64,000 nt of DNA from Mimachlamys varia (taxonomy: Eukaryota > Mollusca > Bivalvia > Pectinida > Pectinidae): positions 15,312,757 to 15,376,756 of the forward strand of contig OX392543.1 of the NCBI GenBank assembly GCA_947623455.1, read 5' to 3'. A model generated the notes under the pieces. The model searched no databases, was not told the origin of the DNA, and saw only the letters and a list, made by a program, of their open reading frames with translations. Each line of letters starts with the position of its first letter. The first letter of the stretch is position 1. This document shows positions 24,504-36,700 of the stretch, one piece after another. Both the position numbers and the translations under genes were made by a program.

Positions 24504-25145
24504 GCAGTGTACAGAAGGCTTTTGTGGCCATCGGTGATATTTTTGTACAATGAATAACCCCTATAATAGCATGCCTATGAAAATCTAAAAAAAATAAGGA
24601 GTAAAATTGGCTTAAGCATGATAAAGTGGACTTTGTGGACTTCACATTTGTAAAAAGAGGAAAAATGAATTTTGGTTAGAGATTAAAATTTTGACCCTTC
24701 CGAAATGGGTGTCTACACATGAAAAGCTAGCTTTACAGGAAGTGAAATTTCGACAACAGCACATGAGGGAAAATAGCGGAAAATCTAAGCGTACGACCTA
24801 TGCTGGGACAGATATAATTCTGCAACTAAGTTAGTAAGCTTTAATTTTAGATAGAACTTAAGAAAAAAATTCCTATCTGCATAGGTCAAATTTTGTGTCA
24901 AAAACAGTGTTTTTTTGCATTTTTCGGTAATTTTTGATGTGATAACCATGGTTTTCACACAAGTGCCATACATAGGATACATCAGTGTATACACTTCATA
25001 GTCCTTTTTTTTAATTGGAAATGATATACAATTTACACAAAATGTATACAATTACATATATGCAGTGTACGGTTAAATCTCGGTGTTGACAATTCTCAGG
25101 CATTGGTCTTTTTTCCCATTAATCTCTAGATCTACTGTACACAGC
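24504..25145 (+). mobile_element. TIR element, second direct copy
   Basis: A 642-bp copy of the element at 22767-23412 with the same TGTACAG...CTGTACA ends. Two direct copies around a 1.1-kb middle resemble LTRs, but each copy has its own inverted ends. Confidence 0.72.
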
Positions 25146-25149
25146 TACC

Positions 25150-25390
25150 TCATCAAAGGAACTTTTCAGCTAAATATCATACTTCTAGCCTTTTGGATAC
25201 TCAGGAGAAGTTGTATGAAGATTTAAAGAGACTTGACCCTTGTGACCTTGAATATGGGTTATTTCTTTTCGCAAACCTTTTAAAGTTTTTATCAAAGAAA
25301 ATATTCTGCCAAATATCATGCTTCTAGGCCTATTGGTTAATCAGAAGAAGTTTTTCAAAGGTTTTAACAGAATTGACACCTTTCGTAATA
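25150..25390 (+). repeat. GACCTTGA-type degenerate tandem repeat
   Basis: Same blocks as 22400-22766, in gene A's first intron. Confidence 0.6.
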
Positions 25391-25650
25391 ACTCTAAATG
25401 TATTGTAAATAGCTCGCAATAACTCGTAACAACTCTTAAATCGATCTTAAAAGTGGCACAATCGTTAGGATCCGTGTACTTTAACGAATTTGTACGATCC
25501 TTTAGCACTCGTAAGAAAAATCCGTGTATGTGAAGTCAGCATTGCTTAAGACATGCAGGCATGGCGTAACAATACAGTTTCGGCATGTTAACTAATATCC
25601 AACAGTTAAATAGTGTTCATAAAGAATAAAATCAATCATAGTATACATAC

Positions 25651-25770
25651 CTGAACCTGTGGACTCGAGAAGAGCGGAATACTATATGGTCTGCTTGCAA
25701 TACACTAGATACATATTTAAGATAAACAGATACTAAAAATAAATACTTTCTTGTTCACTCATCACTAATG
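25651..25770 (-). other. Gene A 5' noncoding exon (start approximate)
   Basis: Donor GTATGT directly follows 25651. Exon sequence with GTCCACAGGTTCAG and CTCTTCTCGAG is kept in gene B at 41737 onward, inside otherwise diverged introns. The upstream limit is set only by the TATA-like motif. Confidence 0.65.
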
Positions 25771-25792
25771 CTACAATCTGGCACTGATACGT

Positions 25793-25802
25793 AATATATA
25801 TA
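25793..25802 (-). promoter_or_regulatory. TATA-like motif of gene A
   Basis: TATATATATT on the minus strand, about 25-30 bases upstream of the inferred 5' exon start. Confidence 0.5.
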
Positions 25803-25840
25803 GTGCACGGGTACTTGTTTATTGTGATTCACACAATTAA

Positions 25841-25857
25841 ACTAGGTCAGACCTAGT
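25841..25857. promoter_or_regulatory. Conserved promoter palindrome ACTAGGTCAGACCTAGT
   Basis: Perfect 8-bp inverted repeat around one central base, about 40 bp upstream of the TATA-like motif. Kept in the gene B promoter (41941-41955). It contains AGGTCA, the half-site of many nuclear receptors, but the spacing does not prove such binding. Confidence 0.55.
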
Positions 25858-26279
25858 AATACGATGCTGTGTTAGACATTGCCTTGCAATGCATGCATGA
25901 ACACAAACCGGTTTTTCCACTTTAACGAGAATTGTTTAGGTATATTCACATCAGTTTTTTTTCTCCATGAGAGCTTAATTTAAATAAACTTATTTCATCT
26001 TACTAAATCAGATAGTGTTGTGTATAAGTATGTATACGGGTATCATGAGAGGGGAGATAACTCGATGACTGTTTGTTTGTATTGAATTGTAATTACCTCC
26101 CTTGATTTAGAAATCTCTAGGTAGGAGATACTTGAGTTATAACAAATAGATGAAAGTTGATGGCATGTACATGTTGCTCTCAGCTAATTTTCCAAACCAA
26201 GCGAGTTGCCGACAATAGTACTTGCTTAACAACGATTACCAATACAGGATAGGTTATGAGTTGGTTTTATTTAGCTCAA

Positions 26280-26825
26280 CTGGTTCGGGTCAAGTGAGCT
26301 TATTAGATGGTATGGCGTCTGTCCTGCGTCCTGTTTGGTAGCACTTTGTATCGACAAGGATCCGGACTATCGGAACAAACAAACGAATAAAGAAAAATAC
26401 ACACGCACTCAACATACACCCAGGTTGCATACACCTGGAGGGATCCGGACTATCGCAACAAACAAACGAACAAATCACAACCTCCCAAATGCACACACAC
26501 TCATGATCAACACACGCACCCATGTTGCATACACCAGGAGGCTGTCTTAGCTGTTTATAGGACTAAATACACTACATACAAATCGGACAACATCCCATAA
26601 GAGTTCATGTTCTGTTGATATTTGTCGAATCTTTACTCGTTTCTTGTTGTGACGAAATGACTAACCGCTTTTTCGCCCATAAGCATCCAAGATTCTAAAA
26701 GTGATAATTTGATTAGCTGGTGCGAACGTTCACAAGAACATACACGTGTATGGAATGTTGTCAGATCCTATGAGTGTGGATTATAACGGAACGATGATGG
26801 ATCTGCATTTAAATCAGATTGAAAA
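26280..26825 (+). repeat. Upstream end of duplication unit A (CA-rich repeat)
   Basis: Matches 42130-42720. It holds a CA-rich degenerate unit with GACTATCGCAACAAACAAAC, then GTTCATGTTCTGTTGATATT and CTGCATTTAAATCAGATTG. Marks the distal limit of the segmental duplication. Confidence 0.7.
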
Positions 26826-26870
26826 AAAAAAAAAAAAACAGTTTTCATGTTTGACCTCAGCGTACCTTAT

Positions 26871-27333
26871 AAGGACTCACACAACTAAATCAGCCTATCA
26901 CGAAGTGTTTCATACGTTTGTAGTCCCTACTGAAAATTCATTCCGGCTAAGTACAGTGATTCTGGGTAATTTAAATAGGTAATTGTTGACCTATTCTGCA
27001 TTGAATGAAATCTGTAGATATTTAACTTTACAAAAATATATACTTTTGGTAGATTTTGATATGTGATGGCGGATTGATATGGGGTCAAAAGTCAGAGGGT
27101 GTTCCCGTCCAATTTCACTAGTTTGACATGTAAATTTCCGGTTGTCCGAAGCAGACGCCTGTAGCAAGCTAATATGCCAGTAAACTCCTCATTAAATGCC
27201 ACTTGAAGCCTTTGTCATGTATGTATCTGTGAATTTAGGCAGTTTTCACAAGTGTTGTACTTCAAATATTAAAGTTATTAGCTCGAAAGCTTAGTAAGAA
27301 CATATAGTAAATTATTTAGTTGTGTGAGTCCTT
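26871..27333 (-). mobile_element. Non-autonomous DNA transposon with 20-bp TIRs, copy 2
   Basis: 463 bp between AAGGACTCACACAACTAAAT and its inverted copy. It is an inverted relative of 18351-18779. The near-palindromic TTAT/ATAA flanks blur the target duplication. Confidence 0.82.
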
Positions 27334-27639
27334 ATAACGCTATTTGCTCCGGACTTGAGCAAGACTATTACACGAAGGTGTTACTTTGCTTTAGTTCAAT
27401 TAGGCTTTGCGTCACATTTAAATAAATAAAAGAAATGTAATACAATTGATACAGTCAACATCATTACAACTTTATTCCCGGAATATACTTCAAGCAGACA
27501 AAACCTGGCGGATTTGAGATTTGAGAAATCACCCGTGCTGAATGTACTTCTAGCTACTTTGGTGTCAAAGAGAAAATGAATCAAATGTGGAGGAATATTT
27601 ATGTTACCCTGGACAGGGATATCCACACTTTCAATGGAA

Positions 27640-27860
27640 ATTGGTCAACATCATTTCTTTTCGTATACTTTGTCGGCCTTTGTGTAAAGAACAATTCAGC
27701 AAAATACCATGCTTAGCCTTTTTATTAATCAGAAGAAGTTGTCGATGAAGCAGAAGACGCTTACTCTCTGGAACACCTGGTCTTATTCTCATTGAGTTTT
27801 GATTGTGATTTTGTTTAGCGCTTCGGTATTCTCTTATTTATTCCAATAAATTTGACCATC
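27640..27860 (-). repeat. GACCTTGA-type repeat joined to an R1 fragment
   Basis: 27640-27735 matches the GACCTTGA family. 27738-27850 is an R1 piece on the minus strand (GTCGATGAAGCAGAAGACGC and the CGCTTCGGTATTCTC end). Confidence 0.6.
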
Positions 27861-30221
27861 GTGACCTTTTTGTCGTGCAATTGGTAAAAAGTTTAAATTT
27901 CCTTTCGGGTTTATTTAAGCATTAAACTGCATTCTGTTTCGAGTTATAGGCGATATGAACGCCCACTGCATTATAGGAAAATTGCATTACAGGAAAATAG
28001 CACGACATTACTGCTTCCGCCACCACCCAGAAGCCAGATAACCGTTAAAAAGAGGTCATTGTTACTATAAATAGAATTTAGGACCATATCGGTTCATAAA
28101 AACATGTCTTATCTATTCCCTCATTTTTTTCTTTTCTTTGTATTTTTATTATTGAACCGGGAGTGTGTTAGTAGTTCTTTTTAAAAAGGTGTCAAAATAT
28201 GAATGTCTGCTTGTAGAAATATAATTTAACTACTAGAAAAATGAGCAATTGAGCGGCATTTTTGAAAATATATATGTCTTGCACTTCACGAATCGCCTAA
28301 CTTTCATCTTTTAATGCATGATTGATCACTAAAATTGTTATTAAATCGCCATTATTAATCATAGCATTTCATACCTGTTGTATTTTAATGATCAATATAA
28401 TGGAAAACTTATGCAAAAAATATACTATTAATCAAATTAAGTACTTTATTTTTCACATTATCTGTATCTTGCGCAATGTTGTATTTTAACATTGCAATGC
28501 TGAAACAAAGTTTAAATAATAATCAGACGAAAAAAACACGCTAATCTTTCCAATTTTAATGGCTGTTTAAAAAAATGACTTATTTGATCGTTAAAAAATT
28601 TCAGAAACCTTATCAGCATTACTGTTATATTAAGCGTTTACCCGACAATGCGGCTTTCAGCATTTGAAGGTGGTAGGGTAACTTAACTGGTTTGCTGCGT
28701 TAAAGAAATAATTCTAAAAATATTTACATGAAAAATAATATTTTGTCAGTTTTGCAAGCATTCATATCTTATCATAAATTTAGAAGATATTGAACAATGA
28801 AGTTGTCCAGCAATTGGTCAAAAGAGGAAAATTCACTTAACATCATGTAGTATGCCAACTTGGCATTTTTGACCGATCATAGCACAAATTGTAGTCGAGC
28901 ACCCTGAAAAAATATCTTTGCTTTTTCTGGTATGCGATGAGGAATAAAGGTGGTCATCAGAAAATGGTGACTTTTTACAAGAGTATATCCTTAATATATA
29001 GATATACGGAGTATATTCTGACTGTCTATTAGTGTGTTTGTGTAATCATCCACCTTTCAACCGGTTGTATACGTTAATATTTCCCGAAAAATGAAAAATT
29101 ACCAAATAACTATTTAAAGAACGTTGGTACATGTAGCAAAACGATCATAAGTAAACATTATAGTGCAGTTGATTCGTGATTCTAAGGCTTTCCCTTTATA
29201 TCGACTTTTTCGTGTTAGTTGTCGGGTGCTGATAAATAAAGTGATGCAGTTTGAAAAGGACTATGAGCAAGTGTTATGGTCGCCATCTTGGACTCATTGA
29301 GATAAATTTTGTATCGTGTATGATACAGTTGTATGAAGGTGCACGTGTTCGAATTTGTTCATTAGTGTGCTTTTTGTTATGCTTGAGAATGATGACTGTT
29401 TTACTTTGATGATCACGTGACGGTTACATGGACGTGACCAAGATTTACACTCACGTTGAGTTTAAAAGTATTAAACTTGAGCAAAAACGCTTTGTTGATC
29501 CAACTACCTCTAAAGTGTCGTCGTTCAGTAGAAGATCAACAAATAATGCCAGAAATGGACCTAAACGTATTTTGATGGTGACGACAGATTAGCTGATTTA
29601 AACGGTACACGTGAAATGCCATTAGACGTTTAATCCTTCCACAGTTCCCATCATGTTGTGCACTTCTATCTTATTACAAGACAGATACCATGTGTTTTTG
29701 TTAATTAGCGTATTACAATTCGAAATACAAATGTTCGAAAAATGTTCGACAAATATATCACCTTTTCAACAAAGGATAACATTCTGCAAGACAGAGGAGA
29801 AATATGCAATGATTTTTACATCGATTAAGAATCAAGATTTAATTTAGTTTTCAACTATATACTTAGTAGTAATCAGTTTTTATGGCTTACAAAATGTTGT
29901 TTTCGTAACAAATGTCAGTAAATTACATCACATTTTGCGTCCACATTTTGATCTGATGAAAATTGTTTTCTTAAGCTTAATATTAATAAGCATACCGAGT
30001 ATTGCTGAAACATAACATGCCCCTTATCGGCCCCCGTAAGCAATTAAGATGCAATGATTCATTTACAAAATTACAGGGACTTGACCTAGATATCCCCATG
30101 ATGTATATGTATACCGACTTTCAGTTCAATATGTACACACGTTGTAGAGATAACGAGAGAAACCCCAAAAGGAGACGGCAGGTAAATTAAAAGTCCCCTC
30201 TGGCTACATTTCGGTCAATAT
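27860..30221. other. Spacer between duplication units
   Basis: AT-rich. An R1 distal half on the minus strand (about 29150-29460) is the only recognised item. The frame at 30002-30190 shows no family motif. Confidence 0.5.
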
Positions 30222-30227
30222 TTTATT
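30222..30227 (-). terminator. Candidate polyadenylation signal of gene B
   Basis: AATAAA on the minus strand, about 90 bases after the gene B stop codon. Confidence 0.5.
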
Positions 30228-30315
30228 TGATCCTCTTGATAATGCACAGGAAAATATTTGATACAGTTCAATTATTGCCATTGTCGTGTCTTTCCTTTCC
30301 CTGTACGAGGCGAGC

Positions 30316-30791
30316 TTACTTCATACACACAACGCAGGACAATACCTTGTCGTTCTCGTAAGGGGGACATTTCAGTGAGCCACACACGGTTCGCACCTGA
30401 TAAAACAGTTTTCCATTGTCATTACTGCTTCCGCCACCAACAAAGGTCTGAGGATCTTCGTCTACACATACGTATTCTGACGCAGCAGCTTGAGCTTGGG
30501 ATCCGGAAACTAGATACCCACGGTACGCTTCAACCCATCCTGTGTAACACGTGGTACGTGCGGGTATCATGATTGATGTTGATTGGTCAGAACTACGACA
30601 GACAGCACATGGGACGTCTTTGTTGTGGTCTGGTACATTAAAAAGAACTGGATCTTCATATTCAGCACCATACATAAATCCTGGCCCGTATGATCGAATA
30701 TCTTTCTTTGATCCCCATGAGGGGTCAGGGGGTAGACACACATAATCCACGGCCCCTCCTGTGTGGGTGTAATGGGATCCACCAGCATACC
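30316..30791 (-). CDS. Gene B coding exon 5 (head domain, stop)
   Basis: Acceptor TATAG before 30791, TAA at 30316-30318. One codon longer than in gene A. Encodes YAGGSHYTH, DYVCLPPDPSW, PCAVC, TTCYTGWVEAYRGYLVSG, YVCVDED and the TVCGSLKCPP...SCVVCMK end. Confidence 0.92.
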
Positions 30792-33700
30792 CTATATCAA
30801 TGATAAAAACATACCCGATATTAATGATAAAAAAACATCCATTCAAATAATCATTCGTTCGCCTTGTCATTCGTCTGATATCACTTAGTTAGTACAATGG
30901 TTAATAACTCGACATGAGAAATCATGGAAGACGGCAAGTATCATTGACAATTTCGAATTCGTGTTTTACACCGTTATACAGATTAAAAGATAGTTGTACC
31001 TTCTGTCCTCATTATACGATTCATCATAGGCGACTAAATTTGGGAAGAATAACATTTCATCCTAACGACAGGAACAAAGCAAGAGAACACGTTTTAATAT
31101 ACATAAATATGTATAGATCTAGTTAAGAGTAACTGATATCAACAAAATTCAAGATGAATTCTTTCGCGGTTACCGGCACAGCAGCAGTTGAAACACGCTA
31201 TTTGTAAACACGCGTCCATTTTGAACCGTCTTCTACCTTCGGTTTGTTGTTGAAGTGGGCCCGCCTGAATTATTTTCAATTGTTTGGATTTTTTTGTCAA
31301 TAGTTTCTTATTAGTTACCGCTCAGGTTTACTTTGTTTAAGGCTTATTTTTGCGTGGTTATCAACTGGATTTGTATTCAGGATTTTTCAGAATCACGAAA
31401 ATTTACTTGAAGTTACGTATATTGGACCTTTAAACGTTCGTCAGAAATTTTCCTGTTCTGGAATTCACTATTAGTCATGACGACTAAGTGGATTTTTACC
31501 GCTTAGTTGTAACCGTCTTCTTGTCATCGACTGATAGGATAATGCTTTTTTTCTGAAATTCGCTAGTAGTCATGACGACTTTAGTCAGAAGCATAAAGAA
31601 GAGTATTAAATTTTAAATAAAAGTCTGTTTCTTTGTAGATAAGAAATTATGGGGCTTGAATTAATCACACTGCACGTACTATCATACAACAAGAAGTTTG
31701 CTGACCACGTCGATCGTATATATACCCTTTTTAATTTGAAATAAAGGACACAGCAAACTCTTCTACGTCAGCTACTTACCTCGATCTCTACTTAGATTAA
31801 AAACAACATGGATAGCTTACTTCTAAGCAATAAGATGAATGTGACGATTTCATTTTTCCTAACGTGAACTTTCCATTTCATGATAGTATCATTCCTGCTT
31901 CTCCAATGGTGTTTAAATGACGCAGTTAATTCGTTATTCTCCGGCTTGCTCTAAATATCGAGACTTTCGTGATCGATGTCGACTGCTGACAAACAAACTA
32001 ACATAGGGATTCGAGAGATGCAGGTTGATCAGAACTATGGGCAGGTTTTATTGTCACCATCATTGTCTCGCTGAGAATTATTCTTTATTATTTAGGGATA
32101 TGAAGATGGACGTTCTTTTAGTGTGCTCATTTGTGTGTTGACTTGTTATGATTGAAAATGATGACTCGGTTATCATTTCCTTTATTCATATTTTCCCATA
32201 GTTAAAAATTGCAACCCCTTTTGTTTCATAAAATAATCATAAAAAAGATACAACATTTGACCATGACCTTTGATCCGATGACCTTGACTTTTCGTTAGTT
32301 AACTCTGCTTCACAATTTCATGTCACATTTTTTCTCTGTGAAAAGCTACACATTTCGACCTTGAATTTTGAACCAGAGAAATTGATCATTGCTCATTTGA
32401 TTTAATCCTGACCAATATGATTAATATGCATATCCTTTCATCACTTCGTTACGTAAGGCTCTCAAAATATCCAATGCGAAGTCATGTTCTAAATAACTGT
32501 TGCATTAGCCAATCAAATGTCCGCTTCCTGGATCTTTGGTGAGCGAGAACAAATGCACTATCCAATTTGTGCGCCAATCATTTCGTTACAACATGCTAAT
32601 ATGTGTGTTGTGACAAAATGACGCGGTCCAAATGACACCTGTCAACTGTCATCAGTTAGACGACTCGACAAGAGTACAGAAGGTACAACGGTTTCCAGAA
32701 CATGACCTCGTATGGGGTGTTGTCAGATGCTTATTTAACGGTTCGTTTAATTTGAGTATACAAAACTTACCTGAATATACCGTTTCAGTCCCATTTCCAG
32801 GGCAGTCCTCCCGTCCCCATCGTACGTACACCACCCCTGTGTCAAAACATAATAGCATTATTGAATTCTAAGAAATGGAAAGGCATTTGCTCTCACTGGT
32901 TTTCTACATTAGATTGACTACGTTGTCATTATTAGTCTATTCTTTAACACAACTGACAAAATAGGTTACGCATGTAGGTAGCTAAAATATCGTTACCTTG
33001 GTTAGTCTTTGCCTTTTCCAATTCGCTATATATACTTGTCAGTTTTTCCTGGAAAAGAAATATTTCTTATAATTACATTTTTGCCAGTGAAAATTATCAA
33101 ACTGATAAAACTTATATTATCAGTGATGAGCAGTGAAAATAAAAGATTTTGAAGTGAAAATATAAGGCTTTTTCAGTTTAACGTGAAAAGTGACCCGCCA
33201 ATAAAAAAACTACCCGGGGTCATTATTCTACGTTGCAAAAGTTACCCGGGGTCGTTATTTCACAGTAGAAATCCCCAAACGATATTTCTGTAATTCGTCC
33301 CGTGAAAAAGTGACCCGTCGTAAATTTCAACGGAGGATAGTTTTCCACTGGGTCATTTTTTTCACGTTACACCGGAACTTTTGTATGAGTTGTTCCCCTT
33401 GATTGAATCGAACTCTACCATTGCCCCTGGCATTGGAGGCTCGGCATTGTTGTCGTCTGCTAGAAGTTGTCTAATGGGGAAAGATGGTCTTGAAGAAATG
33501 GCATCAACAGTAAATATGGATGAGAAATTGCTGCAGGATTTAATTTGTAATGACTTGGAAAAAGCTTATCCAAATCAGCTGTGTACTGGACCCGATCGGT
33601 TGTGATTTTGACGGATTATGCCTAGCTTCTTTCTAGTATCTTAAGGCCTCTTTCAAAATGTAATAAAAAGAAAATTCAATGGTTTGCCGTACAATATCAA

Positions 33701-36700
33701 ATAAATGTCACTTGTATGGCAGATGTGTTTATATAGTTTCACTCCTGCTACGCATTCGTGAAAATATAAAAAAAAAATCGGCCATACTCGTGAAATATAT
33801 TTAATATTAAACGGCATACCATTGAATATCCTCTATTTATATTGACTCATACAACCAACAACCAAGATCTTTCAAGAAACGCTATGTGGATTTTAATAAA
33901 CTACCAAGACAATTTGTTCGATCTGTAACATCGTTTCCTTTAAACCGTTTAGCTTCTTTCATTCACGTGGATAAATCACTGACATACAACATTCACTATA
34001 GAACATAAGATCAAACTGAAAACCATGTCTATAAATGAGGCGTGCCAATTTGGGCCTTTTGGTGGCTATCACCGATAAGTATTATTTCTTGTATATCAAC
34101 ATTTATGGGTTAGGTGGTCATGACATAACATGAAATTAAGGTCAGGTCGGAGCGCTTAACGAGTTATGTGGGGGACAAATTCATAATAGGCCACATTTTT
34201 ATAAAATTGCCTGATATTTTTTTTTGAACTTTCTTTATAGCACTGAAGAGTCCTAGGAGGACGAAACAGCTGTATAAAGCAGATTAATTCATTTTTTTAA
34301 ATGTTAAATTTTACTTCTAAATTAATGAATTGAAGGGGTTTTACGCACCTGACCCTTCTGGTTCTACCTTAGTTTAGAAATTTTGTATTCCTACCTTTTG
34401 GCCCCTAGCATCACTGAAGAGTCCTAGGAGGACGAAACAGCTGTACTATGCAGTTTAATTCATTTTTTCGGCATACTGTGTCTATTACTAAATTTAAGAG
34501 GTGCAGCATATGTGTGTATTACGTCACCGTTGATGCATTGTGCAATTCCAAACCAGTTCAACTTCAAACGGATCATAAAAAATATCCATGGTTGAAAAGT
34601 AGGTCACAGTGACCTAATTCTCTAATTTGCTTAAAATTTAAAAAATGTAGCATCTCTCTGCTGCGTCAAGTGGGATATCGATCGAATCGGCGCGGATATC
34701 AATATATGATTTAAATCAGATTGGGTATCTGCTAGGTGCCCTCTGCAATATACTTCAGTATTGTAGCACTACAAAGGCCACCAGTTCTGCATTATCGCAT
34801 TGAGGCTTACACGATCATATACATACGCAACACATACACGTATACACAAACAACATACACACAAACTGAACTCACTTCATGTTCACTTATCTCAACTTGC
34901 AGTTGTTCAATCACATCTTTTTGTTTCTCAATCTCCAGTTGCGTTTTCGCGTTTTCGTCTTGCTGTTTCCAAATATCGTCTTTTTGTTTCTCAATCTCCA
35001 CTTGCTGTTTTGCGTTCTTGTCTTCCTGAGTCCCAATATCGTTCTTTTGTTTCTCAGTCTCAGCCACCTGCGTCTGAAGTTTGTTCTGCAAATCCGCAGT
35101 GGCTGTTGGCTTGTATGCAACTAGATCAAGAAAGATATAAATAAAAATTTTACTGAAAATTAGACGATTTTATCACTCTTACAGGTTGTCCCGGCCGTGT
35201 TTTAACAGATATGAATTAATTATTTTTAACCTTTAGATTGTTGGTATCGCCCTATATGCTTGTTCTTAGCTGTCGAACAGGTTTTTACTCACAATATTCA
35301 GAGAGACCAGTTCGGCTAATCAAATTATATAACTCTGAGGTATATATACATCATACAGAAATTATTTTATTCAAAAAGAAAAATATTACAAATTGAGATT
35401 AAATACTAGTGTTTGTATAGTCGAAATATTAATATTTGAATGATATTATTATCCTCTGCCAGCGTAACCAGGGGTAGGACTATAGTTTTCCTCGCCGTCT
35501 GTCTGTCCGTTCCCTGAAGTTTGTCAGCAATCTAGCGACGTCATTCTTTCATCGATTTTCATCAAACATGTATACACTTAAAGAATTAAATATCTTGTAA
35601 GTTGAACAAGTTTAAGTTTAAGGGTTGTCATGTCAAGGTCAATGTGACAGTTGCCATCATTACCATACCATTGTACATGTAAGCACTCTAGCGACATCAT
35701 TCTTTAGCAGATTTTCATCAAAAAAATATCAGAGAATACCAAAGCGTCAACAAAACCATAATCCAACTCAAAATCGATTAAACAAGGGGCAAAACAGGAA
35801 CAAAGGAAAGATTTACATGGAGACTCACGTAAAAGCACAATATAATAAGACCAGGTGTTCCGGAAGAGTAAGCGTCTTCTGCTTCATTGACGACACCCGC
35901 CATGTAAATCTTGGTCATATCCAAGTAAGCATCAATCCTCGAAATGAGGACCGAGTTATTATTATCATCACAACAAGTAAACACCCTAACAAGCAAACTC
36001 AAAAACGTCCATCTTCATATCACACAAAGATACAGAGTGTTTTTCGATAAGAATACCACATACATGTAAATGATTAAAATATACTGGAGGAGTACAAGTG
36101 TCAGAGTTGTCAGGCAAGATCAAGGTGACTTGCTATATTAAGTAATCATTGTCGGCACTCTACCAACTTTTTTCACTCCTATCGTCAAATTTAACATACT
36201 TGTAAGATATAACCAGAGGCCCAACATATATATTTTTATATTATATATTACCTTTGTCACCTAGAAAGTAAGACAAGATCATTTTAATTCGCAAACTTTG
36301 CTCGGCTTCAGAAGAAGTTGTTTGAAGGTTTTAACTGTTTTGACCCCCGGACCTTTCAGCCAAATGTCATGTTTCTATGCATTTGAGTAAATCAGAAAAA
36401 GTCATTGAAAGGTTTTAAGAGATGTGACCTTGAATATGGGTCAAAGTAATTTCTTTTCACAACGTTGTCAAGCTTCAACAAAAGAACCCTCAAGCCAACT
36501 ATCATGCTTCTGGGCCTTTTGGTTTATCAGAGGAAGTCGTTTAACGAGTTTAACAGATTTCACTCCTGTGACCTTGAATATAGTTAGGTAATTTCTTTTC
36601 ACAAATTTTGTCGGGTTTTATCCAAGGAAGCTGCAAGTCAAATATAAGGTCTCCGTACCCGACGATATTACAGAAAGCAGTCGTTTGAATGTTTCGATAT

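Noticed and set aside
34736..35144. Plus-strand frames of 81-114 codons rich in Ser/Phe/Cys
   Set aside because: Antisense of the coiled-coil exon 2 of gene B.
35625..36050. 141-codon plus-strand frame
   Set aside because: Spans an R1 repeat and unrelated flank; no conserved domain.
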